Shown here: positions 21,432 through 30,443 of the stretch, piece by piece
Layout of the letters: every line of letters starts with the position of its first letter
Numbering within the stretch: position 1 is the stretch's first letter
IMG/VR virus record: IMGVR_UViG_3300030117_007108
Coordinates: 1 to 30,443 of that record
Direction: 5' to 3' (one strand)
Length of the DNA: 30,443 bases
From: a virus
Notes under the pieces: generated by a model
Told to the model about the DNA's origin: nothing
Seen by the model: the letters and a program-made list of their open reading frames with translations, nothing else
Database searches by the model: none
Translations under genes and position numbers: made by a program

Positions 21432-24400
21432 ATGCCAAAGTATTTAAGTGGAAGGGTCAAAAGAACTCCACAAGGTTCATTAACAACTGACAGGTATCAA
21501 TACCTTGGATTAGAACAGGCAGAACCTAATTTAGGTGATCCACCAGAATTAGATGCGATTCCGTCTGGTACGCAATATCAGATTGTTTCATTAATTGATC
21601 GACCTGGCGAAAGGTTTTGGGTTCCAATTGGAGGAGGAATACAACCAGGATCTGTAACTATTAGAGATGAAGGATCAGTTGTTCCGAGAACAGATGCAAA
21701 TCCAAATTTAGGTGTTAGTAGTATCACTGATATAAACTTTGTTGGAGCTGCTGTCACTGTTGTTGGATTTTTAAACCCTGACGGATCACCTGGCACTGCT
21801 GTTACTGTTACTGTTTCCCCACCAGGTGACAATTTTGAAATTTTATTTAATAGTGCTGGTGGTAATGAATTTGCATCTTCTCCAAATTTTATATTTGATA
21901 ATAGAGTGGGTATCGGTTCAGTTGGTATCGGAACTGTAAATCCTACACAGAATTTGCATGTCGTAGGAAATGTAAAATTAGATAAAACAATATATGGAGA
22001 GGATAATCAACCAGGTAACACTGGTAATCTTTTAGTAAAAACTGCAACAGGTGGAGTTAAGTGGACTAGTTCAGGATCTGTAACATCTGGTGCAGGTGGA
22101 ACGATAACACAAATTCAGTTTCATGATGATACGGGTTTAGTTGGTGGTGCAAGTAATTTTGTCTTTGATTCAACGAATAGTAGAATTGGTATAGGTTCAA
22201 CTCAACCCGATAGATTATTAGATGTTCTTGGTGACTCACGATTTACTGGTATTACAACTTTCTCTGGTGAGTTAGATGTAGTCGGACATGCAGAATTAGA
22301 TAATTTAAATGTTTCTGGTGTATCAACATTCAATGATGATGTATTTATTGGTGTTGGTGCAACTGTAGGAATTAGAACAACTGTATTTTTTGGTGATGAT
22401 GTAAAATTAAAATTTGGTGATACCGATGGTCTTGAGATTTATCATAGTCAAAATTTAGTAGGTACCAATGACAATTATATTGATTCTTCAGCAAGAAACC
22501 TTTATATAAGATTGAATACGGAAGCAGAAAATGGTGGAAATATTGCACTACAGGCAAAAAAAGATAGCACTGGTATTTTAATAGAAGATGGTGATGCTGT
22601 TAAATTATATTTTGATGCACCAGTAAATCAATCTACAGAGGGATTAAAATTACAGACAACTGGAATTGGTGTTAGTGTTTATGGTCGGTTAGATGTAGAT
22701 GATATTTTTGCATCTGGTGATGTTGGTATCGGAACTACAAATCCAACAGCATCAAATATTGAATCTGCCCTTGAAAATAATACAAAGGTTCTTGCCGTTG
22801 GTATACTCACTGCAAATCAAATATTTGGAAAGGTCACTTCCATTCAGGAGACACTAGGTCTTGATATTTTAAATGTTACTGGAGTTACATCAACAAAAAA
22901 TTTACTTGTTACTGGAATAGCTACCTTTGATCAGAGTGTATCAATTGGTGGTACATTAACATATGAAGACGTAACAAACGTTGATTCAATTGGTATTGTC
23001 ACTGCAGGAAAAGGTTTTAGAGCCACTTCAGGTGGGTTATCTGTTACTGGTGTTTCTACTTTTAATGGACAAGTAAGAATTGATAATACTGATTTAACTA
23101 CTAATTCTTCTGCTGATGAGTTAATTATTGGAGATACAAGTGGTAACAGAGGATTAACGATTTTCTCAGGAACTGCAAACACTGGAAATATTTTCTTTGC
23201 TGACACATCAACCACTGGTGTTGGAAATAGAATGGGAACCATTACTTATGATCACAGTGATAACTATATGAGATTTTCCACGAGTGGAAATCAAGAAAAA
23301 CTTCGCATCGCATCAGATGGAAAAATTGGTATCGGAACTACTAATCCATCACAAAAATTAGAAGTTTATGATGGAAGAATATTAGTTAGAAATACAACAG
23401 ATGATGCTGCTAAAATTGTATTGAGAGATGATAGTGGTTCATATAATCATTATCAGATAAGAAATCAAGGTGGTAATTTTAAAATTCGTAACTCAGGTGC
23501 TGATCCTCAGTATGATGCTTTGACTATCGAGTCAGGTGGTGATGTTGGTATCGGAACTAATGATCCAGGTACTAAATTAGATATTAGAGGAGGAAGTATA
23601 CTTGTAGACGCATTCAATACTTCTGGTGATCATGGTCTCTTTTTCAGACCAGGATTCACAGTTGCAGATGATAATTCATATAACATATCAATTCTTGCAT
23701 ATGACCATAGTGGTGCAAATAAAGATGGATTAAGTATCAATGCTTTTGATGGTATATCTTTCTGTACTGGATCAAATACAAGAAGTGAAAAAGTTCGTAT
23801 CACATCAGCAGGTAGAGTTGGTATCGGAACTAATAATCCTAATGCACAACTCGACGTTTATAAAACTGGAACTGGAACAGTCGTAGATACAATCATGTCC
23901 AGAACCAGTGGTGGTGGTGGTTTTGCAGTTCAGTGCTCTGATGTAGCAGCATCAAATCCAGTTTGGGCTTTGAGAACATATTCTGCTGAAGATCTTGTTC
24001 TTTCACCAGGTGGAAATGCGGATACCAATGAAAAAGTTCGCATCGAAGCAAGCACTGGTAATGTCGGTATCGGAACTAATGATCCAGATGGTAAATTACA
24101 TGTATTTAAAGGTTCTGCTGGTAACGTAACTGCTGACAGTGATGCAAATGATATTGTAATCGAATCGGATACAGATCCTGGTGTTTCTTTCTTATCTCCA
24201 AATGATGAACAAGCAAGAATAAAATTTGCTGATCCAGATGACACTGATGTTGGTGCGATTACTTATAATCATAATAATGATACACTCTCTATGAGAGCAG
24301 GTGGAGTCACTGTCATTGGTATTACATCAACGAAGACGACTATTGAGGGAGATTTGGACGTTAATGGAGCTGTAACATATAGCACTGTAGCAGATGTAAA

Positions 24401-27400
24401 TTCAGTTGGAGTCATCACAGCTCAAAATGGAATTAATGTGATTGGAGCTGGAGTATCAGTGGTTGGTGTATCTACATTCTTTGATGATGTTGATTTTAAT
24501 TCGGGTATAGGAATTGGTAAATCAATTTTTCACATAGGTGATGAAGGCACTCGGATGCACTTTCCTACCGAAGAAGAAATTGCAATTGAAACTGCTGGTT
24601 CTGAAAGATTTCGCATCACATCCACTGGAGTCATTCAACTTTCAAATTTATATAGTTCATATACGTCAGGAACCGCAACAAGATTTTCTTTATATAATGA
24701 TACAAATAATCATTATGGACTTCATGTTGGTGGTAGCTATGACTTAAACTATAATGCTGGTGGGTCAACTTCTGGTGGAAAAGGAGAACATAGATTTCAT
24801 ACTGCAGCAACAGAAAGACTTCGCATCGCATCAGATGGAAAAATTGGTATCGGAACTGATGATCCAACAGCACAACTTCAAGTTTATAGAAAGACTCAAT
24901 TTGGAGGTAATCCATTAATTCAGGCGAGATCCAATAATGGAAGCACCAATGAATTGAAATTTGAAATTGATGGTGATGGTGATGCTACTTTTAATGGTGA
25001 TGTTGGTATCGGAACTAGTGGAAAATTAACAATTAAACCAAATCCAAATCCTACTTTTGGTGTATCCGAAGCAATTAGAATAGATCGAAATAATGCTACA
25101 AACGATAGAGCATTGCAAATTTTTGAATTTGAAAATTCATTAGCTAGGCATCATGCACTTACTCATAATCTCAGAGTTTACAGATACTCTGCATCAGCAT
25201 ATGGATACACACAGGGTAAGTATAGTGGATCTCAAATGCATGAATATGCTGGAGGAACATATAAAATATTTACTAATCCACAAGCTTCTGTTGGAAATAC
25301 ACAAGATATTGTTCCAACAGAAAGATTTAGATTAACATCATCTGGTGACGTTGGTATCGGAACTATTAATCCTACTGGCATCAGTGCTGTTGTAAATAAT
25401 AATGCAACATTGGCAGTTGGTATTCTAACTGCTAGACAAGTTTTTGGATCATTTCAGGGAGATATTGTTCCTGATGGTGATTTAGTCGTTGATGGTAATC
25501 TTAAGGTAACTGGTATTAGCACTTTTGTTGGTGTTACAACTTTTGGTAATGTTGGAATAGGTGGATCACTTCCTGATGATTTTGTTACAAATAAATTTGT
25601 TGTTGGTGATGGTGGTGGTAGTCGTGGAATGACCATCTATAGTGATGGAACTTTAGGGCAGATATATTTTGCAGATGGAAATTCAGGAGACGATAGAAAG
25701 AGAGGAGGAATAGTTTATGATCATTCTCAAAATAAGTTAAAATTCTCTGTAAATGCAGTTGAAAAATTCATTATTGACTCAGATGGTGATGTCGGTATCG
25801 GAACTGACGATCCAACATCAAAATTTGATGTTCATATGAATGATAAATCTGGAGTAAATTTTTTAAATATTTCTAATAATTCTGCAATAGATCTCAAAGC
25901 TAATCAGGTTGAGTCTTGTGGTCGTATTCAGGTATCTGAATCAGTTGGTGGTGGAGTAATGATATTATCCACCAAAAATACTAGTGGAGATATAACAGAA
26001 AGACTTCGCATGCACACAAATGGTGATGTAACAACAACTGGTGCTGATTTCGATAGAGCAAATGCAGGATTTACAGCAAGAAAGGGTGATTCTGTTAATA
26101 TAACAAGAGCAAGTGGAACACCTCTTGAAATAAATCGAACTGGTGATGATGGAAATTTAATTAACTTCTTTCAAGATGGAACGCAAGAAGCAAATATATC
26201 AATTAATGGAGATGATTTAATATTTGGAAATACAACTGAAAAATTCCGCATCAATTCTAGTGGTGCAAAAGTCACTGGTGATCTTGAGGTTACTGGTGAA
26301 TTAACATACGAAGATGTAACAAATATTGATGCGGTTGGAATTATCACAGCTCAAAATGGAATTCAAGTTCTTGGTGCAGGTATAACTGTAACAGGAATTT
26401 CGACATTTTATGATAATGTTAATTTCCAAGATAGAGTTCTTGTTGGAAGAGAGGTTGGAACTTCAGTCGGAGGAGTGGTGGGTCATGCTGATTCTCAATT
26501 ACAAGTCGTTGGCACAGGACTCTCATGTGGAATTTCAATCATCAGATATTCAAATGATGACGGCGCAGGAAGTTTGATTTTTGCTAAATCAAGAAGTTCA
26601 ACGAAAGGTACCAACACTGCAGTTCAATTAGGTGATGAACTTGGAGCAATTCGATTCAATGGTGCCGACGAATCAGCAGGTGGTGGTGACCTGGCAAATA
26701 CAGGTGCAAGAATTAGAGCTCAAGTAACGGGTAATGTAACTCATGATGATGAGCATGACATACCTACCTCACTGTTTTTTGACACATCTCCTGATGGTTT
26801 AGCTTCTCCTAAAGAAAGAATGAATATCCGTCATGATGGACTAGTCGGAATGGGAACTACTACTGCAGTGGGTACACAGTCACAATACAGTAGATTGATA
26901 GTGAGTGGAAATAATAATTCTACATCAGGATATGGTGTTTTAACCATACAAGCACAATCTTCTGTTCTTCATGAGTCTACAATTGGAACTCTCGTTTTTG
27001 CTGATCAAAGAGGAGATTTTGCAAATATTACTGCGTTTACTGACGATACTACGGGTGGAAGTGATTTTCCTGGAAGTTTGAAGTTTGCAACAACACCTGA
27101 TGGTGCCACTGTTCCGACAAATAAACTTACCATATTATCAGGTGGTAATATTGGTATTGGAAGTGAAATTCCACAATATAAATTGGAGGTTGCTGGAACC
27201 GTCGCAGCAACTAATTTTGATTCACTTTCAGATCGAAAAGTCAAAACAAATATTCAAATTATTCAAGATCCAATTGAAAAAATTAAAAAGATTGATGGTG
27301 TATCATTTAATTGGAAGTCAGATAATAAACCATCTCTTGGTGTAATTGCTGATAATGTTCAAAGTGTATTACCAGAAATTGTAAGTAATAATGATCCAAA

Positions 27401-27497
27401 ATCTGTAAATTATAATGGATTGATTGGATTATTAATTGAGGTTGTTAAAGACCAACAGAAACAAATTGAAGAATTGAGAGGTCTTATTGATAAATAA
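21432..27497 (+). CDS. Giant tail fibre protein with C-terminal S74 self-cleaving chaperone domain
   Basis: 2021 residues. After an N-terminal attachment-like region (YLSGRVKRTPQGSLTTDRYQ, YLGLEQAEPNLGDPPE, and a FWVPIGGGIQPGSV segment) the protein is a chain of fibre modules: 'VGIGT.NP...LDV', 'E.LRI.SDGK', 'V.GVSTF' and 'LKFGDTDGLEIYHS' repeated many times. The last 89 residues are an intramolecular chaperone of the S74 type: SDRKVKTNIQII, GVSFNWK, LGVIADNVQSVLPEIV and LIGLLIEVVKDQQKQIEELR. In S74 domains a Ser-Lys dyad cuts the chaperone off after trimerisation; Ser1933 and Lys1938 have the required spacing of five. The final helix would trimerise. The protein is therefore probably a homotrimeric fibre of about 1932 residues after maturation. 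Confidence 0.9.
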   Translation: MPKYLSGRVKRTPQGSLTTDRYQYLGLEQAEPNLGDPPELDAIPSGTQYQIVSLIDRPGERFWVPIGGGIQPGSVTIRDEGSVVPRTDANPNLGVSSITDINFVGAAVTVVGFLNPDGSPGTAVTVTVSPPGDNFEILFNSAGGNEFASSPNFIFDNRVGIGSVGIGTVNPTQNLHVVGNVKLDKTIYGEDNQPGNTGNLLVKTATGGVKWTSSGSVTSGAGGTITQIQFHDDTGLVGGASNFVFDSTNSRIGIGSTQPDRLLDVLGDSRFTGITTFSGELDVVGHAELDNLNVSGVSTFNDDVFIGVGATVGIRTTVFFGDDVKLKFGDTDGLEIYHSQNLVGTNDNYIDSSARNLYIRLNTEAENGGNIALQAKKDSTGILIEDGDAVKLYFDAPVNQSTEGLKLQTTGIGVSVYGRLDVDDIFASGDVGIGTTNPTASNIESALENNTKVLAVGILTANQIFGKVTSIQETLGLDILNVTGVTSTKNLLVTGIATFDQSVSIGGTLTYEDVTNVDSIGIVTAGKGFRATSGGLSVTGVSTFNGQVRIDNTDLTTNSSADELIIGDTSGNRGLTIFSGTANTGNIFFADTSTTGVGNRMGTITYDHSDNYMRFSTSGNQEKLRIASDGKIGIGTTNPSQKLEVYDGRILVRNTTDDAAKIVLRDDSGSYNHYQIRNQGGNFKIRNSGADPQYDALTIESGGDVGIGTNDPGTKLDIRGGSILVDAFNTSGDHGLFFRPGFTVADDNSYNISILAYDHSGANKDGLSINAFDGISFCTGSNTRSEKVRITSAGRVGIGTNNPNAQLDVYKTGTGTVVDTIMSRTSGGGGFAVQCSDVAASNPVWALRTYSAEDLVLSPGGNADTNEKVRIEASTGNVGIGTNDPDGKLHVFKGSAGNVTADSDANDIVIESDTDPGVSFLSPNDEQARIKFADPDDTDVGAITYNHNNDTLSMRAGGVTVIGITSTKTTIEGDLDVNGAVTYSTVADVNSVGVITAQNGINVIGAGVSVVGVSTFFDDVDFNSGIGIGKSIFHIGDEGTRMHFPTEEEIAIETAGSERFRITSTGVIQLSNLYSSYTSGTATRFSLYNDTNNHYGLHVGGSYDLNYNAGGSTSGGKGEHRFHTAATERLRIASDGKIGIGTDDPTAQLQVYRKTQFGGNPLIQARSNNGSTNELKFEIDGDGDATFNGDVGIGTSGKLTIKPNPNPTFGVSEAIRIDRNNATNDRALQIFEFENSLARHHALTHNLRVYRYSASAYGYTQGKYSGSQMHEYAGGTYKIFTNPQASVGNTQDIVPTERFRLTSSGDVGIGTINPTGISAVVNNNATLAVGILTARQVFGSFQGDIVPDGDLVVDGNLKVTGISTFVGVTTFGNVGIGGSLPDDFVTNKFVVGDGGGSRGMTIYSDGTLGQIYFADGNSGDDRKRGGIVYDHSQNKLKFSVNAVEKFIIDSDGDVGIGTDDPTSKFDVHMNDKSGVNFLNISNNSAIDLKANQVESCGRIQVSESVGGGVMILSTKNTSGDITERLRMHTNGDVTTTGADFDRANAGFTARKGDSVNITRASGTPLEINRTGDDGNLINFFQDGTQEANISINGDDLIFGNTTEKFRINSSGAKVTGDLEVTGELTYEDVTNIDAVGIITAQNGIQVLGAGITVTGISTFYDNVNFQDRVLVGREVGTSVGGVVGHADSQLQVVGTGLSCGISIIRYSNDDGAGSLIFAKSRSSTKGTNTAVQLGDELGAIRFNGADESAGGGDLANTGARIRAQVTGNVTHDDEHDIPTSLFFDTSPDGLASPKERMNIRHDGLVGMGTTTAVGTQSQYSRLIVSGNNNSTSGYGVLTIQAQSSVLHESTIGTLVFADQRGDFANITAFTDDTTGGSDFPGSLKFATTPDGATVPTNKLTILSGGNIGIGSEIPQYKLEVAGTVAATNFDSLSDRKVKTNIQIIQDPIEKIKKIDGVSFNWKSDNKPSLGVIADNVQSVLPEIVSNNDPKSVNYNGLIGLLIEVVKDQQKQIEELRGLIDK

Positions 27498-30117
27498 AAG
27501 AAATTACCCAGTGGGAACACGAAGACGGTAGATGGCAATTAAAATATCAGGCTCAACTATCATAGATGATAGTAGAGTCATAGTAAATGCAGATAAAATA
27601 GGTATTGGTCAAACCACCCCAAGGTATGATCTAGAAATTTTTAGTACAGAAACTCCCACTGGAATCGCAGTTAGTTCAACTTCATCTCAGGAAACAGATA
27701 CAAATAAAGCAATATCAATTTTTAATAATAGTAGTACATTAGCTTTTTCAGCAAGTTATAGAGGAAGAGTTGATGCACAAGAATATTATGGAACATTTAA
27801 AGGAACGATTGATACTGGTGTTTCAATTGGTAAAGCAGATACTATTGACATAACTGATGATACAACAGGTTCAGGAACTCATTATATTCATTTTGGTAGT
27901 GCAACTGATGGTTATGATGGTGTAGAAGTTGATAGTACAGGTTTAGTTTATAAGGATGGTAAATTCGGTATTGGAACTAATAATCCCACTCAAGAACTGA
28001 CTTTATATGGGAATGATCCTATAATTTCTGTTCAAGAAGCAAGTGCTAGTTCACAAGTTGATATAGGAACAGGAACTGTTACAGGTTTTATAAACATTCA
28101 AAAAGCTGATGGAACAAGAACTGTACAAATAACTGGTAATGGTAAATCTTATTTCACTGGTGGTGGTCTAGGTATTGGAACTGTTGATCAAACAAATTAT
28201 GGTGGTGCCGTAAAACTAGCATTGTATAGCACTGGAAATACTGGATTAACTATTGCTGCAGGAACTAGTAGTGATAGTAATATATTCTTTGCTGATGGAA
28301 TAACTGGAGATGCCACTTATCGAGGAAATATTAAATATGCACATAATGGTGATTCAATGCGGTTCCATACTGCAGCAGAAGAACAACTTCGCATCACATC
28401 AGATGGTTTTGTAGGTATTAGAACTGATGATCCACAAACAGCACTTCATGTACAAAATGGAGGTGGTTCAGGATTTACTGGATCATATAATGCAAGAACA
28501 TCTGCGATAATTGAGGGTGATAATTCTAGTGGAACAGTATTATCAATAATGTCTAAGTCTTCAGGTTATGCTGGATTATTTTTTGGACAAACTGCATCAG
28601 AAGCTAGAGGTCAAATACAATATATACATTCTACTGAATCATTTAGATTTATAACTTCTGGTGGAAGTGTTAATTTGACACTTGATGGTGGCAAAGCAGG
28701 TATCGGAACCACGAATCCATCAGAAAGACTTCACGTATATCATGCCACAGAAAATTTAGTAGCAAAATTTGAAAGTGGTGATGCTGGTGCTGGTATCATA
28801 TTTAAAGATGATACTCATTCCACAACTCTACAAAGCAATAATGGTTCTTTTGAAATAAATGTTGATAATGGTGGTGATTTAGGTTCTGGTGAATCTCTCT
28901 CATTTAAGATAAGTGATTCAGAAAAACTTAACATCAACTCTGATGGTGATTTATTAAGAGGTGGAACTGGACAAGATATTGGAGCAAGTAATGCTAAGTG
29001 GGATAATATATACGCTAACAAAGTTTATGCAAATATAGAGGGATCTATAACTCCATCTGGAAGTCTAACGATAGATGATGATTTAACTGTAAATGGAAAT
29101 ACAACTTTAGGTAGTGATTCTAGTGATACTTTAACTGTTAATGCAACTTCCACATTTATAAATGAAATAAATTTACGTGATAATGTACAGATACAACTTG
29201 GAAATGCTACTAATGGAGACTTTGTTCTTGTTCACGATTCTAATGATAGCATTATAAACAATGCTACAGGTGATTTATTGTATAGAAGTGCTACTCATAG
29301 ATTACAAGCCTTAGATGCAACAGAAAGACTTAGTATTATATCAGATGGTAATGTTGGTATCGGAGAAACTGTTCCAGCATCAACCTTGGTTGTAAGAAAA
29401 GATAATCAAGGTGGTAGAGGTGGTGAAATTAGTATTGTAAATTATGCGAGCGGTGGTGCTAATGGCATAGGTAATGAAGCAGCACTTAATTTTGGTTTAG
29501 AAAATTCCACTTATGATGCTGATGATGGTAATGCACAAATAAAAGCTGTAACCACTGCTGCAAATCATGGAACAGATGTTGTAATCTCTAATTGGAGTGG
29601 ATCAAGTTTTGAAGAAAGACTTCGCATCACAAAGGATGGTAAAGTTGGTATCGGAACTACCAATCCTAATAAAATGCTCACAGTTCGGGGAACAATTCTC
29701 AAAACTCGTAGTGATTCTGGAGTTGGATTAATATATCTTGCAAATGATGGATCAAATAATGGATACATAGACATTAATCAGAATGCTGGTGTAACAAGAG
29801 TAAAATTAAATTCTGCAGGAGATTCATATTTTAATGGTGGTAATGTTGGTATCGGAACTGCTGATCCTCAACAAAAAGTTCATTTAACAGCAACAACTGG
29901 TGATGGTTATTTCAGAGCAGATACTAATGTTAATGGTGGATTGATGTTATTTGTTCAGGGAACTCAAAGAGGTGTCTTTGCAAACGATAGTGCATTTAAT
30001 GGAACTAGTACTGATATTGGTATAGGTGCTAAAGGTAATTTAATTTTTAGAACTGGTACTTCTTCATATACCGAAAGACTTCGCATCACAGGGATTGGAT
30101 CAGTTGGTATCGGAACT
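21924..30117 (+). repeat. Recurring in-frame word GGTATCGGAACT in two adjacent fibre genes
   Basis: The 12-base word encoding Gly-Ile-Gly-Thr occurs exactly or nearly so at 21924, 22725, 23328, 23547, 23820, 24066, 24846, 25005, 25353, 25794, 28699 (C-ending), 29356 (variant), 29647, 29848 and 30106. The codons hardly vary. It is usually preceded 15-40 bases earlier by CTTCGCATC (Leu-Arg-Ile). It marks the module boundary of the fibre repeats. Confidence 0.9.
27489..27496 (+). promoter_or_regulatory. Candidate late promoter GATAAATA at the end of the 2021-aa gene
   Basis: GATAAATA overlaps the stop codon (27495-27497) and differs from TATAAATA only in the first base. A start near 27503 gives a leader of about 29 bases before the ATG at 27532 and would allow separate expression of the second fibre gene. 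Confidence 0.5.
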
Positions 30118-30443
30118 GATGATCCAGATAGATTTGTACATATCTTAGATAAGGGTGGTGGTAATAGAATTATGAATATTGAAGGCACTGCCAATTCTGG
30201 TGCTTTCCTTGCATTTTTGGATGTAAATACCACAGATGATTCCAAAGTAAGAATAGGTACTAAAGGTGGTAATAAACTTTCATTAAGAGGAGATGAACAT
30301 CATTTTGAAAGTGGTGTTGGAGCATCTAAAATGGTTATCACATCAGGTGGTTCAGTCGGTATTAATAGTACTTCTCCAAGGGAAAAACTTGATGTTGCTG
30401 CTGGAAGAATTATCTTAGATCAAGGATATCAACTCACTTGGGC
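27532..30443 (+). CDS. Second giant fibre protein, N-terminal ~970 residues (partial, 3' end outside window)
   Basis: ATG at 27532; the frame stays open to the last base. The start reads MAIKISGSTIIDDSRVIVNA followed by DKIGIGQTTPRYDLEIF. The rest is made of the same modules as the preceding fibre: FGIGTNNPTQELTLYG, QLRITSDGFVGIRTDDP, AGIGTTNPSERLHVYH, RLRITKDGKVGIGTTNP, VGIGTADPQQKVHL and RLRITGIGSVGIGTDDP. One segment (ANKVYANIEGSITPSGSLTI with DDDLTVNGNTTLGSD) resembles the 'STF' modules of the 1560-residue protein. It is a paralogue of the upstream gene with a different N-terminus, so it probably occupies a different attachment site or lies distal to the first fibre. Whether it also ends in an S74 domain cannot be seen here. 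Ribosome-binding site is modest (GAAG 9 bases before ATG). Confidence 0.9.
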   Translation, partial: MAIKISGSTIIDDSRVIVNADKIGIGQTTPRYDLEIFSTETPTGIAVSSTSSQETDTNKAISIFNNSSTLAFSASYRGRVDAQEYYGTFKGTIDTGVSIGKADTIDITDDTTGSGTHYIHFGSATDGYDGVEVDSTGLVYKDGKFGIGTNNPTQELTLYGNDPIISVQEASASSQVDIGTGTVTGFINIQKADGTRTVQITGNGKSYFTGGGLGIGTVDQTNYGGAVKLALYSTGNTGLTIAAGTSSDSNIFFADGITGDATYRGNIKYAHNGDSMRFHTAAEEQLRITSDGFVGIRTDDPQTALHVQNGGGSGFTGSYNARTSAIIEGDNSSGTVLSIMSKSSGYAGLFFGQTASEARGQIQYIHSTESFRFITSGGSVNLTLDGGKAGIGTTNPSERLHVYHATENLVAKFESGDAGAGIIFKDDTHSTTLQSNNGSFEINVDNGGDLGSGESLSFKISDSEKLNINSDGDLLRGGTGQDIGASNAKWDNIYANKVYANIEGSITPSGSLTIDDDLTVNGNTTLGSDSSDTLTVNATSTFINEINLRDNVQIQLGNATNGDFVLVHDSNDSIINNATGDLLYRSATHRLQALDATERLSIISDGNVGIGETVPASTLVVRKDNQGGRGGEISIVNYASGGANGIGNEAALNFGLENSTYDADDGNAQIKAVTTAANHGTDVVISNWSGSSFEERLRITKDGKVGIGTTNPNKMLTVRGTILKTRSDSGVGLIYLANDGSNNGYIDINQNAGVTRVKLNSAGDSYFNGGNVGIGTADPQQKVHLTATTGDGYFRADTNVNGGLMLFVQGTQRGVFANDSAFNGTSTDIGIGAKGNLIFRTGTSSYTERLRITGIGSVGIGTDDPDRFVHILDKGGGNRIMNIEGTANSGAFLAFLDVNTTDDSKVRIGTKGGNKLSLRGDEHHFESGVGASKMVITSGGSVGINSTSPREKLDVAAGRIILDQGYQLTW

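Noticed and set aside
27500-27520. Small inverted repeat CCCAGTGGG between the two giant fibre genes
   Set aside because: Three-base-pair stem with a three-base loop and no T run; too weak for a terminator.
21924-30117. Regularly spaced GGTATCGGAACT words considered as a CRISPR-like or non-coding repeat array
   Set aside because: Spacing is irregular, all copies are in frame and encode Gly-Ile-Gly-Thr, so they belong to fibre modules.

Overview
The window is part of the structural (late) region of a T4-like contractile-tailed phage from the sea, most like the myoviruses of marine picocyanobacteria and their pelagiphage relatives. The evidence is a run of recognisable T4 proteins (gp32, gp53, gp48, gp4, gp54, gp26, a gp27-type hub and a gp5-type hub/spike), T4-type late promoter words (TATAAATA and variants), strongly AT-rich DNA, and very long fibre-like proteins built from 'GIGTTNP', 'TGISTF' and 'LEIYHDG' modules that are typical of marine T4-like phages. 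No host-derived marker gene is present, so the host cannot be fixed. All assignments come from reading the sequence; no database search was run.

Layout. 1-675 is the C-terminal part of the ssDNA-binding protein gp32. It meets, stop codon against stop codon, a leftward late operon (3187 to 676): gp4 (head completion), an unrecognised 125-residue protein, gp48 and gp53 (baseplate/tube). A 36-bp divergent promoter region separates gp4 from the rightward gp54 (tube initiator), which ends in an intrinsic terminator. A perfect TATAAATA promoter then starts a long, tightly packed rightward tail operon: gp26, a 59-residue ORF in the -1 frame that may be joined to gp26 by ribosomal frameshifting, two related membrane-like/coiled-coil proteins (452 and 386 residues, tape-measure candidates), a gp27-type hub protein, a gp5-type OB-fold hub protein and a separate beta-helical spike protein.

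From 11647 onward the genes encode large adsorption or fibre proteins: a 1323-residue subtilisin-like protease carrying an inserted cupredoxin-like domain and four Ig-like repeats; a 33-residue ORF; a 1560-residue repeat protein with a parallel beta-helix segment; a 331-residue structural protein; a 2021-residue fibre ending in an S74 self-cleaving chaperone domain; and the first ~970 residues of a second, related fibre that runs off the window.

How they work together: gp4 finishes filled heads; gp54 and gp48 start and cap the tail tube; gp53 belongs to the baseplate wedge; gp26 and its possible frameshift product probably act in hub assembly together with the two tape-measure candidates; the gp27-type, gp5-type and spike proteins form the central hub and puncturing needle; the downstream giants are probably peripheral or fibre parts that contact the host. 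The most notable observations are the T TTT TTC slippery site fusing gp26 to the next ORF in the arrangement of the tail-chaperone genes of other tailed phages, and the subtilisin/cupredoxin/Ig fusion protein.
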